NCBI GenBank assembly: GCA_035293805.1
Contig: DATGMD010000033.1
Span: forward strand, 1-21,887
Source: JAJPHF01 sp035293805
GTDB taxonomy: Bacteria > Chloroflexota > UBA6077 > JAJPHF01
Direction: 5' to 3'
Length of the DNA stretch: 21,887 nucleotides
The notes under the pieces were generated by a model, which was not told the origin of the DNA, ran no database searches, and saw only the letters and a program-made list of their open reading frames with translations. Below, piece after piece: positions 9,085 to 16,066 of the stretch (within the stretch, counting starts at the first letter, position 1; the number at the start of each line of letters is the position of its first letter). The translations under genes were made by a program, and so were the position numbers.

Positions 9085-10409
9085 GGACGTGGGTCCCGCT
9101 GCGCCAGGCAGAGCCGGAACAGCAGGGCCGCGAGCAAGAGCAAGCCGAAGAGCGAGCCGGAGGCGAGTAAGATGCCCCAGCCGGTGCGCCAGGGCAGCGC
9201 GCTCAGGCTCTCCACTGGGAACGCGGTTCCTAGAACATAGCGCACGGGCCAGAGATCGTAGAACTCGGTAGGCAAGCCAATTAGCACGGCGGCGGCGACC
9301 AGCCAGGCCCACAGCCCGGGTCGGCTCGCGGGGACGGCCGCCGCGGCCACGGCAAGCGGCAGCGCCGCGATTAGCAGGTTGTAGCGTCCGTTGATCGGGG
9401 AGGCGAGGAGCATGACGACGACGCAGAGGGCGTAAGCGATGCGCTCGCTCGCGGCCCCTGCCCGCCAGACGGCGTAGGCGCTCGCGCCGACGAGCAGCGC
9501 CAGACTGAGCGCGAGCAGCGCCGGCGCTACCGTATCGGCGTCGATCAGCGGGGTGGTGTAGCCGTTGTTCGAAAATAGCCGCGCGACGAAGCCCGCCAGC
9601 GACACGTTGAACGGACCGCCGATCCAGATCCGCTGCGCGGGGACGACGCGGGTCAGGTAGGTCCAATGGGGCTCCCAGCCCAGGACCAGGAGGGACAGCG
9701 CGACCAGGAGTAGCCCGCCGCTCGCTGCCGCCACGAAGCCGCGCCACTGCCGGCGGAGCAGAAAATACCCGAGTAGCAGCCCGGGGAACGACTTCAGGTA
9801 GGCCCCTACCGCGGCGAGCAGGCCGGCGACGGCCGCACGGCGTCCGGCCACGGCGGCGTAGATCCACGCGATCAGCAGGAACAGCTCGGGGCTCAACTGG
9901 CCATTGCCGAGCGCCCACGTGCTGGCGGGCAACAGCGGCAGGCATAGCGCGAGGGCGCGGCGCCCTGTACCGTGTAGCCCGAGGCCGGTAGTTCTCCAGG
10001 TCGCTATCAGCCCCGCGAGGATGCAGAACACGCCGAACCCGAACCAGACGAGCCGGGCGGTCGGGAAGTCCAGAAACCATGTCAGCGGGACGAGAAGGAG
10101 CGCTAAGAGCGGAGGATATTGAAAGTCTCCGACTTCGGGGCGGCGATTTTCCGCGAGCCAGTCGTAGGGGCTATGACCCGCCGCGACGAGGCTCGCGCCA
10201 TTCCAACTATGGCGGAAATCGATGCCGGGGCTCACGACGAGCAGCACGAGCATGCTGGATTCGTCGGCGAGCCAGATCAGGACGACCACGCCAAACGCCA
10301 GCAGTACCAGCCAGCGGGCCAGGCGGCGCGAGGCCGGCCTCGGCGCAGCCCGCCCATCCTCCACCGGCGATCTGATCGCGGCCGGTCCGCGCCCCCTATA
10401 CGTGCTCAT
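9081..10409 (-). CDS. GT87-family (DUF2029) membrane glycosyltransferase
   Basis: This polytopic protein of 442 residues resembles the GT87 family, polyprenol-phosphate-mannose-dependent mannosyltransferases of the GT-C fold. The first long helix (RLARWLVLLAFGVVVLIWL) is followed by PGIDFRHSWNGASLVAAGHS and PYDW, with the catalytic-type Asp. FQYPPLLALLLVPLTW follows, the YPP motif typical of the family. About ten helices follow, ending in a short tail. The start is uncertain. The ATG at 10409 lies inside a perfect hairpin and lacks a Shine-Dalgarno sequence. A GTG at 10484 would add 25 low-complexity residues. The stop codon is formed by the end of repeat copy A. No dedicated promoter is apparent, and a terminator-like hairpin separates it from the pilin gene upstream. 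Confidence 0.8.
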   Translation of the reverse strand: MSTYRGRGPAAIRSPVEDGRAAPRPASRRLARWLVLLAFGVVVLIWLADESSMLVLLVVSPGIDFRHSWNGASLVAAGHSPYDWLAENRRPEVGDFQYPPLLALLLVPLTWFLDFPTARLVWFGFGVFCILAGLIATWRTTGLGLHGTGRRALALCLPLLPASTWALGNGQLSPELFLLIAWIYAAVAGRRAAVAGLLAAVGAYLKSFPGLLLGYFLLRRQWRGFVAAASGGLLLVALSLLVLGWEPHWTYLTRVVPAQRIWIGGPFNVSLAGFVARLFSNNGYTTPLIDADTVAPALLALSLALLVGASAYAVWRAGAASERIAYALCVVVMLLASPINGRYNLLIAALPLAVAAAAVPASRPGLWAWLVAAAVLIGLPTEFYDLWPVRYVLGTAFPVESLSALPWRTGWGILLASGSLFGLLLLAALLFRLCLAQRDPRP

Positions 10410-10429
10410 TCGGCGCCACGCCGAATGAG
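10405..10429 (-). promoter_or_regulatory. Perfect hairpin enclosing the GT87 start codon
   Basis: Arms CTCATTCGGCG (10405-10415) and their exact complement (10419-10429) flank a 3-base spacer. On the minus strand the ATG at 10409 lies in the 3' arm. It could hide the start codon in mRNA or act as a DNA operator. Confidence 0.5.
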
Positions 10430-10505
10430 ATGGCGAGGGCGCCGGCGGCGCGCGGCGCCCGGGCTTTGCATGCTGGACGGGCACGCACCAGGGCGGGCCG
10501 AAACG

Positions 10506-10541
10506 ACGAGGCGGCCGTTCCCTTGGGAACGGCCGCCTCGT
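10506..10541 (-). terminator. Terminator-like hairpin after the pilin-S74 gene
   Basis: Perfect 17-bp arms (10506-10522 and 10525-10541) with a TT centre lie 28 bp after the stop codon of the gene at 10569. On the minus strand the stem is followed by CGTTTCGG, so the T-tract is weak. It is probably the 3' end of the pilin transcript. Confidence 0.62.
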
Positions 10542-10568
10542 GCTTGCGCAGCCAAGAACGGCGGAGCG

Positions 10569-11078
10569 CTACGCGAGGGTAAGCTCGCGCTCGCGCGCCT
10601 CGAGCGCGGCCAGCCGGGCCTCGAGGACCGTCAGCTGCATCTCCTGCTCCTGGACGAGCTGGTACAGGCCCTGGATCGCCGCCAGTGCGACGCCGTTCGC
10701 ATCCACCATGTTGATGTGCGTGTCGTCTTCGCCGACGCCGAACGCCTTGTGGAAGTCCTGCGCCATCGGGCCAATGTGGCGGACGGCCGGGCCCTGGCTG
10801 AGGTAGTTCCAGGTCTCGATCGGCAGCGACACGACGCGAGCCAGCACCTCGCGCGCGTTCACGGCGGCGAAGTTGGCCTTCTTGTTGCGGTCGCTGGAGA
10901 GGCTGGCGCCCGCCGACGAGAACATGGACGCGATCTTGGGGCCGAGGGCGAAGATGGCGATGATAACGGCGATGGCGACGGCCGCGATGATCAGGCCGTA
11001 CTCGACCATCCCCTGCCCTTCCTCGTGGGCAGCCAGGCGAGCCCGGAGGCTCTCCCGGAGCATCATGAGGTGCAACAT
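10569..11078 (-). CDS. Flp-type pilin head fused to a peptidase S74 intramolecular chaperone domain
   Basis: This 169-residue protein has two recognisable parts. Residues 18-50 look like a type IVb (Flp) pilin: HEEG, then QGMVEYGLIIAAVAIAVIIA. Prepilin peptidase would cut after Gly21, leaving Glu at position 5 and Tyr at position 6 of the mature chain and one long hydrophobic helix. Residues 62-169 match the S74 chaperone domain of phage tail spikes: SSDRNKKANF, LPIETWNY, RHIGPMAQDFHKAFGVGEDD, VDANGVALAAIQGLYQLV, and a C-terminal coiled coil (LTVLEARLAALEARE). The Ser62-Asp63 site and Lys67, at +5, match the S74 self-cleavage dyad. The start at 11078 has GAAGGAG eight bases upstream. It is a single-gene unit; no Tad/Flp assembly genes are in the window. 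Domain calls are strong; the processing is inferred. Confidence 0.86.
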   Translation of the reverse strand: MLHLMMLRESLRARLAAHEEGQGMVEYGLIIAAVAIAVIIAIFALGPKIASMFSSAGASLSSDRNKKANFAAVNAREVLARVVSLPIETWNYLSQGPAVRHIGPMAQDFHKAFGVGEDDTHINMVDANGVALAAIQGLYQLVQEQEMQLTVLEARLAALEARERELTLA

Positions 11079-11091
11079 CTAGCTCACTCCT

Positions 11092-11280
11092 TCAAGTGTG
11101 GCGTGTTCGCGGTGGCGTTTCCGTGCGTGCGACTCTGCGTGCCATCTGGATGGGGGGCGGGCGCGTCCGGCGACCAGGCCACTGGAGTGCGAGGGCAGAC
11201 AGATAATTAAGGAGTGCGATGAGAAACCTCGGCCCCCTGGGCCAACCCTCGTCCGCGGCGGTGCGCCCCCGGCCGGTCAC
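11092..11280 (-). CDS. Possible 62-residue leader ORF upstream of the pilin gene
   Basis: Within the pilin mRNA leader, a GTG at 11280 preceded by AGGAGAGGAG opens a 62-codon frame that ends in TGA at 11092, 13 bases before the pilin ATG. The pilin ribosome site follows that stop at once. The product is basic with one hydrophobic stretch (FLIALLNYLSALAL) and has no family I recognise. The layout suggests translational coupling, but composition bias could produce such a frame by chance. Confidence 0.25.
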   Translation of the reverse strand: MTGRGRTAADEGWPRGPRFLIALLNYLSALALQWPGRRTRPPPIQMARRVARTETPPRTRHT

Positions 11281-11355
11281 CTCCTCTCCTGGGCCGTCGG
11301 CTTGTGTCCGGCGGCGCACCAATATCGCGCCGACCGAGAGCGACCCAGCGATTTC

Positions 11356-11384
11356 AGTATAGGAACGGCCGGATTTGGCGTCAA
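11356..11384 (-). promoter_or_regulatory. Near-consensus sigma70 promoter for the pilin-S74 gene
   Basis: On the minus strand TTGACG (11384-11379), a 17-bp spacer and TATACT (11361-11356) form one of the best promoters in the window. Transcription would begin near 11349, giving an untranslated leader of about 270 nt before the ATG at 11078. The leader matches no riboswitch I recognise. Confidence 0.7.
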
Positions 11385-11506
11385 TAGGCGTGTTCCTGAA
11401 CGAAGCCCGATCGAAAGTTAAGAAACGGTCAACTTGCGCCCGAAACTTGCCGTGCTATGTAGTCATCGGTCCGCCTCCATCCCCCACGGTGCGCGCCACC
11501 GGCAGC

Positions 11507-11535
11507 TTGACAGGACTCTCAGGCCGCGCTACCAT
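11507..11535 (+). promoter_or_regulatory. Sigma70-like promoter of the oxalate oxidoreductase-like operon
   Basis: TTGACA (11507-11512), a 17-bp spacer and TACCAT (11530-11535) place the transcription start near 11542. This gives a leader of about 125 nt to the first ATG at 11667. Confidence 0.62.
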
Positions 11536-11543
11536 TCGGTGAT

Positions 11544-11554
11544 TGGTCGGACCA
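11544..11554. promoter_or_regulatory. GntR/FadR-type operator palindrome at the operon start
   Basis: TGGTC-G-GACCA is a perfect 5+1+5 palindrome with the same shape as the FadR-subfamily GntR operator TGGTCNGACCA. It lies at about +3 to +13 relative to the predicted start, where a repressor would block transcription. No GntR regulator gene is in the window, so the binder is inferred. Confidence 0.5.
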
Positions 11555-11666
11555 CCTGTCCAATTTGCCGCCGGCGGGGTGCGCGGCTCCCGGGCCGCGC
11601 CCGGCGAACTGGATAGGTGACGGCCCGCCGGGCGCCGTGCGGGCCACAGCGAGTGGGAGGTCGCGC

Positions 11667-12857
11667 ATGATCAAGCGGGTAGAGATCAACTACCGCGGGA
11701 TCTTTCAGAAGAACCTCGCCAAGCAGATCGGCGGGGACATCGTCATGATCGCGAGCCGCATGGGCAAGGTCGGCTTCTCCAACGGCCGCTACAGCGACTC
11801 ACCCGAGCGCAACGGCATCCCCTGCAAGTACTTCGCCTTCGTCACGCCCGATCTGAGCGAGGAGGAGCTGGAGGCGGAGTGCGGCGCCAAGCTCGACATC
11901 GACGAGGCGAACATCTCCGTCGTGCTCGACGACACGATGTGCAAGGGCGTCGAGCCGTGGGGCTGGTACGGCGTCCGCCCGATCAACGAGAAGATCATCG
12001 CGGGCGCCACGATGATCGTCGTCTCGCGCCGCGAGCCGCAAGAGCTGCTGAAGTGGATCGAGCGCCGGCCCTACGAGTACAAGCTGGCGCTCATTAGCGG
12101 CGACGCGAGCCTGGCCGGCCTGTGGGTGGACAAGGACGACCTGACACGCGAGCGCGTGCTGGGCGCGATCGCCGGCGCCGACCCCGACCTGCTGAGCATC
12201 GAGGCGGTCGAGAGCTATCTGACCGAGAAGACCAAGGACCCCGCGCGGGCTAAGGCCGCGCGCGCCGCGCACGACGAGGTGCGCGGCAAGATCCACACCG
12301 TGACGCCGAACGAGGGCATCCGCTGGCCGTACCCCATCCCCGTGCTGCCGAAGTTCAACGAGTTCATGGAGGGCGCGGCGGTGCGCGCCGTGCCGCGCCA
12401 CTTCGAGATCGGGCCGCGCGGCCAGTCGCGCAACGAGCAGTTCCAGCGCTTCACCACGCGCACCGAGCGCCCGGTCGTGCGCTTCGACCTCTGCACCAAG
12501 TGTCAGCTCTGCTGGTACGACTGCCCCGACGAGTGCTTCGACCCGACGCCCGACGGCCTGTACGACGTGAACTACGACTACTGCGTCGGCTGCGGCCGCT
12601 GCGCCCAGGTGTGCCCGGTCAAGGAGTGCATCGTCATGGTGGACGAGCTGCGCTTCGACGACCACAAGAGCCCGTGGGAGCAGTACAAGAAGGACAAGGA
12701 CGCCTACATCGCCTGGGCCGAGGAGAAGAAGGGCACCCGTCGCGTGATCTACCCGTTCGTCACCGGCACCGGCATGGCGGTGACCGAGGGCGAGCACGTG
12801 CCGGAGGGCCAGAAGACGGTGGTCAAGAAGCAGGACAAGCTGGAGGTGAAGGCATGA
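11667..12857 (+). CDS. Oxalate oxidoreductase-like gamma/delta fusion subunit (2-oxoacid:ferredoxin oxidoreductase)
   Basis: This 396-residue subunit fuses the gamma domain of 2-oxoacid:ferredoxin oxidoreductases to a two-cluster ferredoxin (delta) domain. The gamma part spans about residues 1-190 (MIKRVEINYRGIFQKNLAKQ, then RYSDSPERNGIPCKYFAF). The delta part carries two [4Fe-4S] motifs: CTKCQLCWYDCP from Cys276 and CVGCGRCAQVCP from Cys306. It would pass electrons from the thiamine-diphosphate site to ferredoxin. The same gamma+delta fusion, next to separate alpha and beta genes, is known from Moorella thermoacetica oxalate oxidoreductase. The ATG at 11667 follows GGGAGG; its stop overlaps the alpha start (ATGA), indicating coupling. 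The frame extends upstream to 11565 but without a ribosome site. Confidence 0.88.
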   Translation: MIKRVEINYRGIFQKNLAKQIGGDIVMIASRMGKVGFSNGRYSDSPERNGIPCKYFAFVTPDLSEEELEAECGAKLDIDEANISVVLDDTMCKGVEPWGWYGVRPINEKIIAGATMIVVSRREPQELLKWIERRPYEYKLALISGDASLAGLWVDKDDLTRERVLGAIAGADPDLLSIEAVESYLTEKTKDPARAKAARAAHDEVRGKIHTVTPNEGIRWPYPIPVLPKFNEFMEGAAVRAVPRHFEIGPRGQSRNEQFQRFTTRTERPVVRFDLCTKCQLCWYDCPDECFDPTPDGLYDVNYDYCVGCGRCAQVCPVKECIVMVDELRFDDHKSPWEQYKKDKDAYIAWAEEKKGTRRVIYPFVTGTGMAVTEGEHVPEGQKTVVKKQDKLEVKA

Positions 12858-14074
12858 CCGCCACGCAGCCCCAATCGGTTTACCGGACCGAGGACCTGCT
12901 GACCGGCTGCCAGGCCGTCTCGCACGGCGTGCGACTGGCCGACGTGGACGTGATCGCCGCCTACCCGATCCGCCCCTACACCGAGGTGATGGACTACCTC
13001 TCCCGGTTGATTGCGAACGGCGAGCTGGACGCCGAGTACATCATCGCCGACAGCGAGCACTCGCAGTTCGAGATCGTGAAGCACGCCGCCTCGGTGGGCG
13101 CGCGCGCGTTCGCGGGCAGCAGCGGCACCGGCTGGATGTACGGCTTCGAGGCGCTGGTGGTCGCCGCCACCGACCGCCTGCCGGTGCTGTTCCTGGTCGG
13201 CAACCGCGCGCTCGACGACCCCGGCGCGTTCGGCGTGGAGCACAACGACGCGCTGGCGCTGCGCGACATGGGCTGGCTGATCTTCTGGGTCACCACGCCG
13301 CAGGAGGCGCTGGAGCACGTGCTGATCGGCTACCGTATCGCCGAGGACGCGCGCGTCCGCATGCCGATCGCGCTCGCGATGGACGGCGCGTTCCTGACGC
13401 ACTCGCAGCACGTCGTGAAGATCCCCACGCCGGAGGCCGTCAAGCGCTACCTGCCGCCCTACGATCTGGGCGACCGCGTGCTGCACCCCGACAACCCGAT
13501 CTCCATCGCGCCGCAGGCCAACGAGGACTGGGTGATGGAGATTCGGCGCCAGAACTGGGAGGCCGCCCGCCGCGCCCGCGGCGTGATCAAGGAAGCCTAC
13601 CAGGAGTTCAACGCCATCTTCGGCGAGCGCTACGCCAACCCCTACTTCGACGAGTTCATGACTGACGACGCCGAGGTGGTGCTGATTGGCATCGGCACCG
13701 TGGCGAGCCCCGGCCGCACCGCCGTGCGCCGTCTGCGCGAGCAGGGCCACAAGGTCGGGTACGTGAACCTGCGGTGGTTCCGGCCGTTCCCGACGGTCGA
13801 GCTGCGTGAGAGCCTGCGCCGCTTCAAAGCGGTGGGCGTCATCGACCGCGACTTCGCCCACGGCTCGGCCGACGACGGCGGCGCGCTGCTGCACGAGATT
13901 CGCTCGTGCCTCTACCCGGCCAAGGACCGCCCGGCTATCGTAAACTTCATTACGGGCCTGGGTGGTCGCGACGTCGCGATCGCCGACGCGATCAAGATGT
14001 TCGAGCTGACCGAGCAGGCGGCGACCGCCGATCACCTGGACGGCTACGTGACCTGGATCGGCGTCCGCGAATAG
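12854..14074 (+). CDS. Oxalate oxidoreductase-like alpha subunit
   Basis: This 406-residue subunit binds the substrate side of the thiamine-diphosphate centre (POR_N domain at about 15-250, then the transketolase C-like domain to the end, with VVLIGIGTVASPGRTAVR). Pyruvate enzymes have YPITP; here the motif is YPIRPYT with Arg40. Arg118, Asp121 and Phe126 lie in GNRALDDPGAFGVEHND. As I recall the Moorella structure, oxalate oxidoreductase uses Arg31, Arg109, Asp112 and Phe117 of its alpha chain; all four fall here at a constant offset of nine. This favours oxalate as substrate over pyruvate or 2-oxoglutarate. The ATG at 12854 overlaps the preceding stop. The next gene follows after a 140-bp gap that contains a palindromic repeat. 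Confidence 0.88.
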   Translation: MTATQPQSVYRTEDLLTGCQAVSHGVRLADVDVIAAYPIRPYTEVMDYLSRLIANGELDAEYIIADSEHSQFEIVKHAASVGARAFAGSSGTGWMYGFEALVVAATDRLPVLFLVGNRALDDPGAFGVEHNDALALRDMGWLIFWVTTPQEALEHVLIGYRIAEDARVRMPIALAMDGAFLTHSQHVVKIPTPEAVKRYLPPYDLGDRVLHPDNPISIAPQANEDWVMEIRRQNWEAARRARGVIKEAYQEFNAIFGERYANPYFDEFMTDDAEVVLIGIGTVASPGRTAVRRLREQGHKVGYVNLRWFRPFPTVELRESLRRFKAVGVIDRDFAHGSADDGGALLHEIRSCLYPAKDRPAIVNFITGLGGRDVAIADAIKMFELTEQAATADHLDGYVTWIGVRE

Positions 14075-14108
14075 GGCGTCTTACACAGAGGCAGCACGGC
14101 GCAGGTTT

Positions 14109-14194
14109 CGTAGGGGCGGGTCTCATGCCCGCCCGCGGCCGTCAGGCCGCAGCGGCCGCGCCTAGCTGACCGCTCAACAGGCGGCAAGTCGTTG
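14109..14194 (+). repeat. Palindromic repeat, copy B, inside the oxidoreductase operon
   Basis: The stem GGGCGGG (14114-14120) and CCCGCCC (14128-14134) belongs to GTAGGGGCGGGTCTCATGCC, nearly identical to the copy at 19011-19054. It is followed by the right-hand module AGCTGACCGCTCA (14164-14176) and GCAAGTCGTTGT, shared with the elements at 8967 and 19932. The left outer arm is missing. It fills the alpha-beta gap and stops just before the beta ribosome site. Confidence 0.72.
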
Positions 14195-14214
14195 TGGCGG
14201 AGAGGAGTAAAGCG

Positions 14215-15225
14215 ATGGCGACGACGGACGTGCCAGGCTACGACAAGATCAAGACCATCCGGCAGACGCCGCTCGAGGAAATGTACACCTCGGGCCATCG
14301 CACCTGCCAGGGCTGCGAGTCGGCGCTGGTGATGCGCGACTTCGCCAAGGCGGCCGGCCCGCGCACGGTGGCCTCCGGCTCGACCGGCTGCATGTACGTG
14401 GCCAACACGAGCTACATGACCACCCCCTGGATTATCCCCTGGATGCACACGCAGCTGGGCGCGGGCGGCTCGTCGGCGGTCGGCATGGCGGCTGGCCTGC
14501 GGGCGCTCAAGCGCAAGGGGAAGATCAAGGACGAGAAGATCAACGTCATCTCGTTCTGCGGCGACATCGGCGGCGGCGACATGGGCCTATCGGGCATCTC
14601 GGGCGCGCTGCAGACCGACCTCGACCTGCTGATCATCCTGTACGACAACGAGTCGGCCGCCAACACCGACATCCAGGCGACGGGCCTGACCACCTACGGC
14701 GCGCAGACGACGTTCACCCCGCCGGGCAAGGTCCACCGCATCATGCAGAAGCGCTGGAAGAAGAACATCGCTCCCATGATGGCGGTGGGCCACCCGACCT
14801 GCAAGTACGTCGCCACCGCCTGTGCTACCTTCCCGGCGCTCGACTACATGAACAAGGTGCGCAAGGCGCTGGAGATCGGCGGCCCGACGTTCATCCACAC
14901 CTTCGACCCGTGCCCGAAGGGCTGGGACTACCACCCGCGCTACTCGCACGAGCTAGGCGAGCTGGGCGTGAAGTGCGGCATCTTCCCGGTCTACGAGATC
15001 ATCGAGGGCGAGGTGATCTACACCTACGACGCCCGCAACAAGGACCGCGTGCCGGTGCGCGAGTACCTGATGCGCCAGGGCCGCTTCGCCCACCTGATCG
15101 ACGAGGACATCGACTACATCCAGCGCATGGTCGACCAGATGTGGACGGAGTGGGAGATCCCCGGCGTGGCGCCCCTCCACGGCGTCCTCAACATCGCGAA
15201 CAAGCAGCCCGCCGGCGTCCTCTAG
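14215..15225 (+). CDS. Oxalate oxidoreductase-like beta subunit
   Basis: This 336-residue subunit carries the thiamine diphosphate and a [4Fe-4S] cluster. Likely cluster ligands are Cys31 and Cys34 (RTCQGCESA), Cys59 (STGCMY) and Cys233 (FDPCPKGW), as in the family. The thiamine-diphosphate/Mg site is GDIGGGDMG from Gly116 with Asp117, plus Asn145 in YDNESAANT. The order gamma/delta-alpha-beta is, as I recall, that of the Moorella operon. The ATG at 14215 has GAGAGGAG upstream; an in-frame GTG at 14194 is less likely because it has no site of its own. Together with the two preceding genes it would convert oxalate to two CO2 with reduction of low-potential ferredoxin. Family certainty is high; substrate is inferred from the alpha subunit. 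Confidence 0.88.
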   Translation: MATTDVPGYDKIKTIRQTPLEEMYTSGHRTCQGCESALVMRDFAKAAGPRTVASGSTGCMYVANTSYMTTPWIIPWMHTQLGAGGSSAVGMAAGLRALKRKGKIKDEKINVISFCGDIGGGDMGLSGISGALQTDLDLLIILYDNESAANTDIQATGLTTYGAQTTFTPPGKVHRIMQKRWKKNIAPMMAVGHPTCKYVATACATFPALDYMNKVRKALEIGGPTFIHTFDPCPKGWDYHPRYSHELGELGVKCGIFPVYEIIEGEVIYTYDARNKDRVPVREYLMRQGRFAHLIDEDIDYIQRMVDQMWTEWEIPGVAPLHGVLNIANKQPAGVL

Positions 15226-15246
15226 CCTCCCGCCCCTAGCGATCGC

Positions 15247-15283
15247 CGAAGCGGCCGCCCCAGAGTTTGGGGCGGCCGCTTCG
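15247..15283. terminator. Terminator-like hairpin between operon and CGNR gene
   Basis: Perfect 15-bp arms (15247-15261 and 15269-15283) flank the loop AGAGTTT. It lies 21 bp after the beta-subunit stop and just beyond the stop of the convergent CGNR gene. No T-tract follows on either strand. Confidence 0.58.
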
Positions 15284-15298
15284 CCATCTCCACACCAC

Positions 15299-15886
15299 TC
15301 AGCCGTCGCTCCGGGCTGGCTCCGGCCGCTTGCGACGCCGGTAGGCGCGGGCGTTCAGACGGTTGCCGCACTTCGCCATGGCGCACCACTTGCCCGACGC
15401 GTTCTTCGACGTGTCGTAGAAGGCGCTGGCGCAGCGGGCGTGGGCGCAGGCTTTCAGCCGCGGCCAGGACCCGTCGAGCATCGCCCGCACGACGATACCC
15501 AGCAGGCGGGCGAGCGCGCCATCCACGCCGCCGATGTCGGGCGCCAGGTCCGCGGCGCCGTCCTCGCCAAAGCGCGCGACCAACGGCGCGTGCGTCCCCA
15601 CCAGGTTGAGGGTCGCCACCGCCTCCGCCGGGGGCGCCTCGCCGTACGTGTGCGCCTGGAGCAGCGCCCGCAGCGCCTCGCGCAGGGCGACGGTGCGGCG
15701 CAGGTCGCCCGCCGTGACCGGGGCGCCCGCGCCCAGGAGGCCCCGGCCGACCAGCCAGCGCTGCAGCTCGTCAGGCGTCGTCAGCTCGCGGTGCGCGCGC
15801 TGATCCTGGCCGTAGCTCGTATTGACGAGCTGCTGGACGAGGGCTAGCTCGCCCGGCGCCGTCTTGTCCCTTGCCCCAGCTGCCAT
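15299..15886 (-). CDS. ABATE/CGNR zinc-finger transcriptional regulator
   Basis: This 195-residue protein has the N-terminal ABATE domain (putative stress-induced regulator; ELALVQQLVNTSYGQ at about 13-27 and LREALRALLQAHTYGEAPP). It ends in a CGNR zinc finger with Cys147, Cys152, Cys168 and Cys173 in CAHARC...WCAMAKCGNR, then a basic tail (RAYRRRKR). The CGNR finger is a presumed DNA-binding module. The ATG at 15886 follows GGGGTAGG. A minus-strand TATACT sits at 15914-15919, about 21 nt upstream of the start once the transcription start is allowed for. The gene diverges from the efflux-type transporter at 16155, a common regulator-target arrangement; its regulatory target is inferred from position only. 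Confidence 0.87.
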   Translation of the reverse strand: MAAGARDKTAPGELALVQQLVNTSYGQDQRAHRELTTPDELQRWLVGRGLLGAGAPVTAGDLRRTVALREALRALLQAHTYGEAPPAEAVATLNLVGTHAPLVARFGEDGAADLAPDIGGVDGALARLLGIVVRAMLDGSWPRLKACAHARCASAFYDTSKNASGKWCAMAKCGNRLNARAYRRRKRPEPARSDG

Positions 15887-15913
15887 CGTGTCCTACCCCT
15901 GCCCATCATCAGC

Positions 15914-15919
15914 AGTATA
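15914..15919 (-). promoter_or_regulatory. -10 element for the CGNR regulator gene
   Basis: The minus strand reads TATACT, giving a start near 15907 and a short leader. No good -35 is present at 16-18 bp. Confidence 0.4.
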
Positions 15920-16066
15920 CCGCGTTGGCTCATGATGCGTGACGGCAAGTCGCGGGATGTCTATCCTCCAAGCCGGCGCGTCGGTCGGCCTCCTAAGGCA
16001 ACGACGAATGGTAGGTCACTGCAGCATGGACCGCGACGGACCGCGGCTGCATCTCACACCATCACT

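Noticed and set aside
11079..11349. Riboswitch in the long pilin leader
   Set aside because: No known riboswitch core or clear terminator/antiterminator pair was recognised; only a possible leader frame is noted.
13906..14169. Plus-strand frame ending in a GAGLMPARGR-type peptide
   Set aside because: It is a shadow of the alpha subunit running into the palindromic repeat; the peptide is simply repeat copy B translated.
11667..15225. Annotation as pyruvate:ferredoxin oxidoreductase
   Set aside because: YPIRP instead of YPITP, the other active-site residues and the gamma/delta fusion fit oxalate oxidoreductase better.
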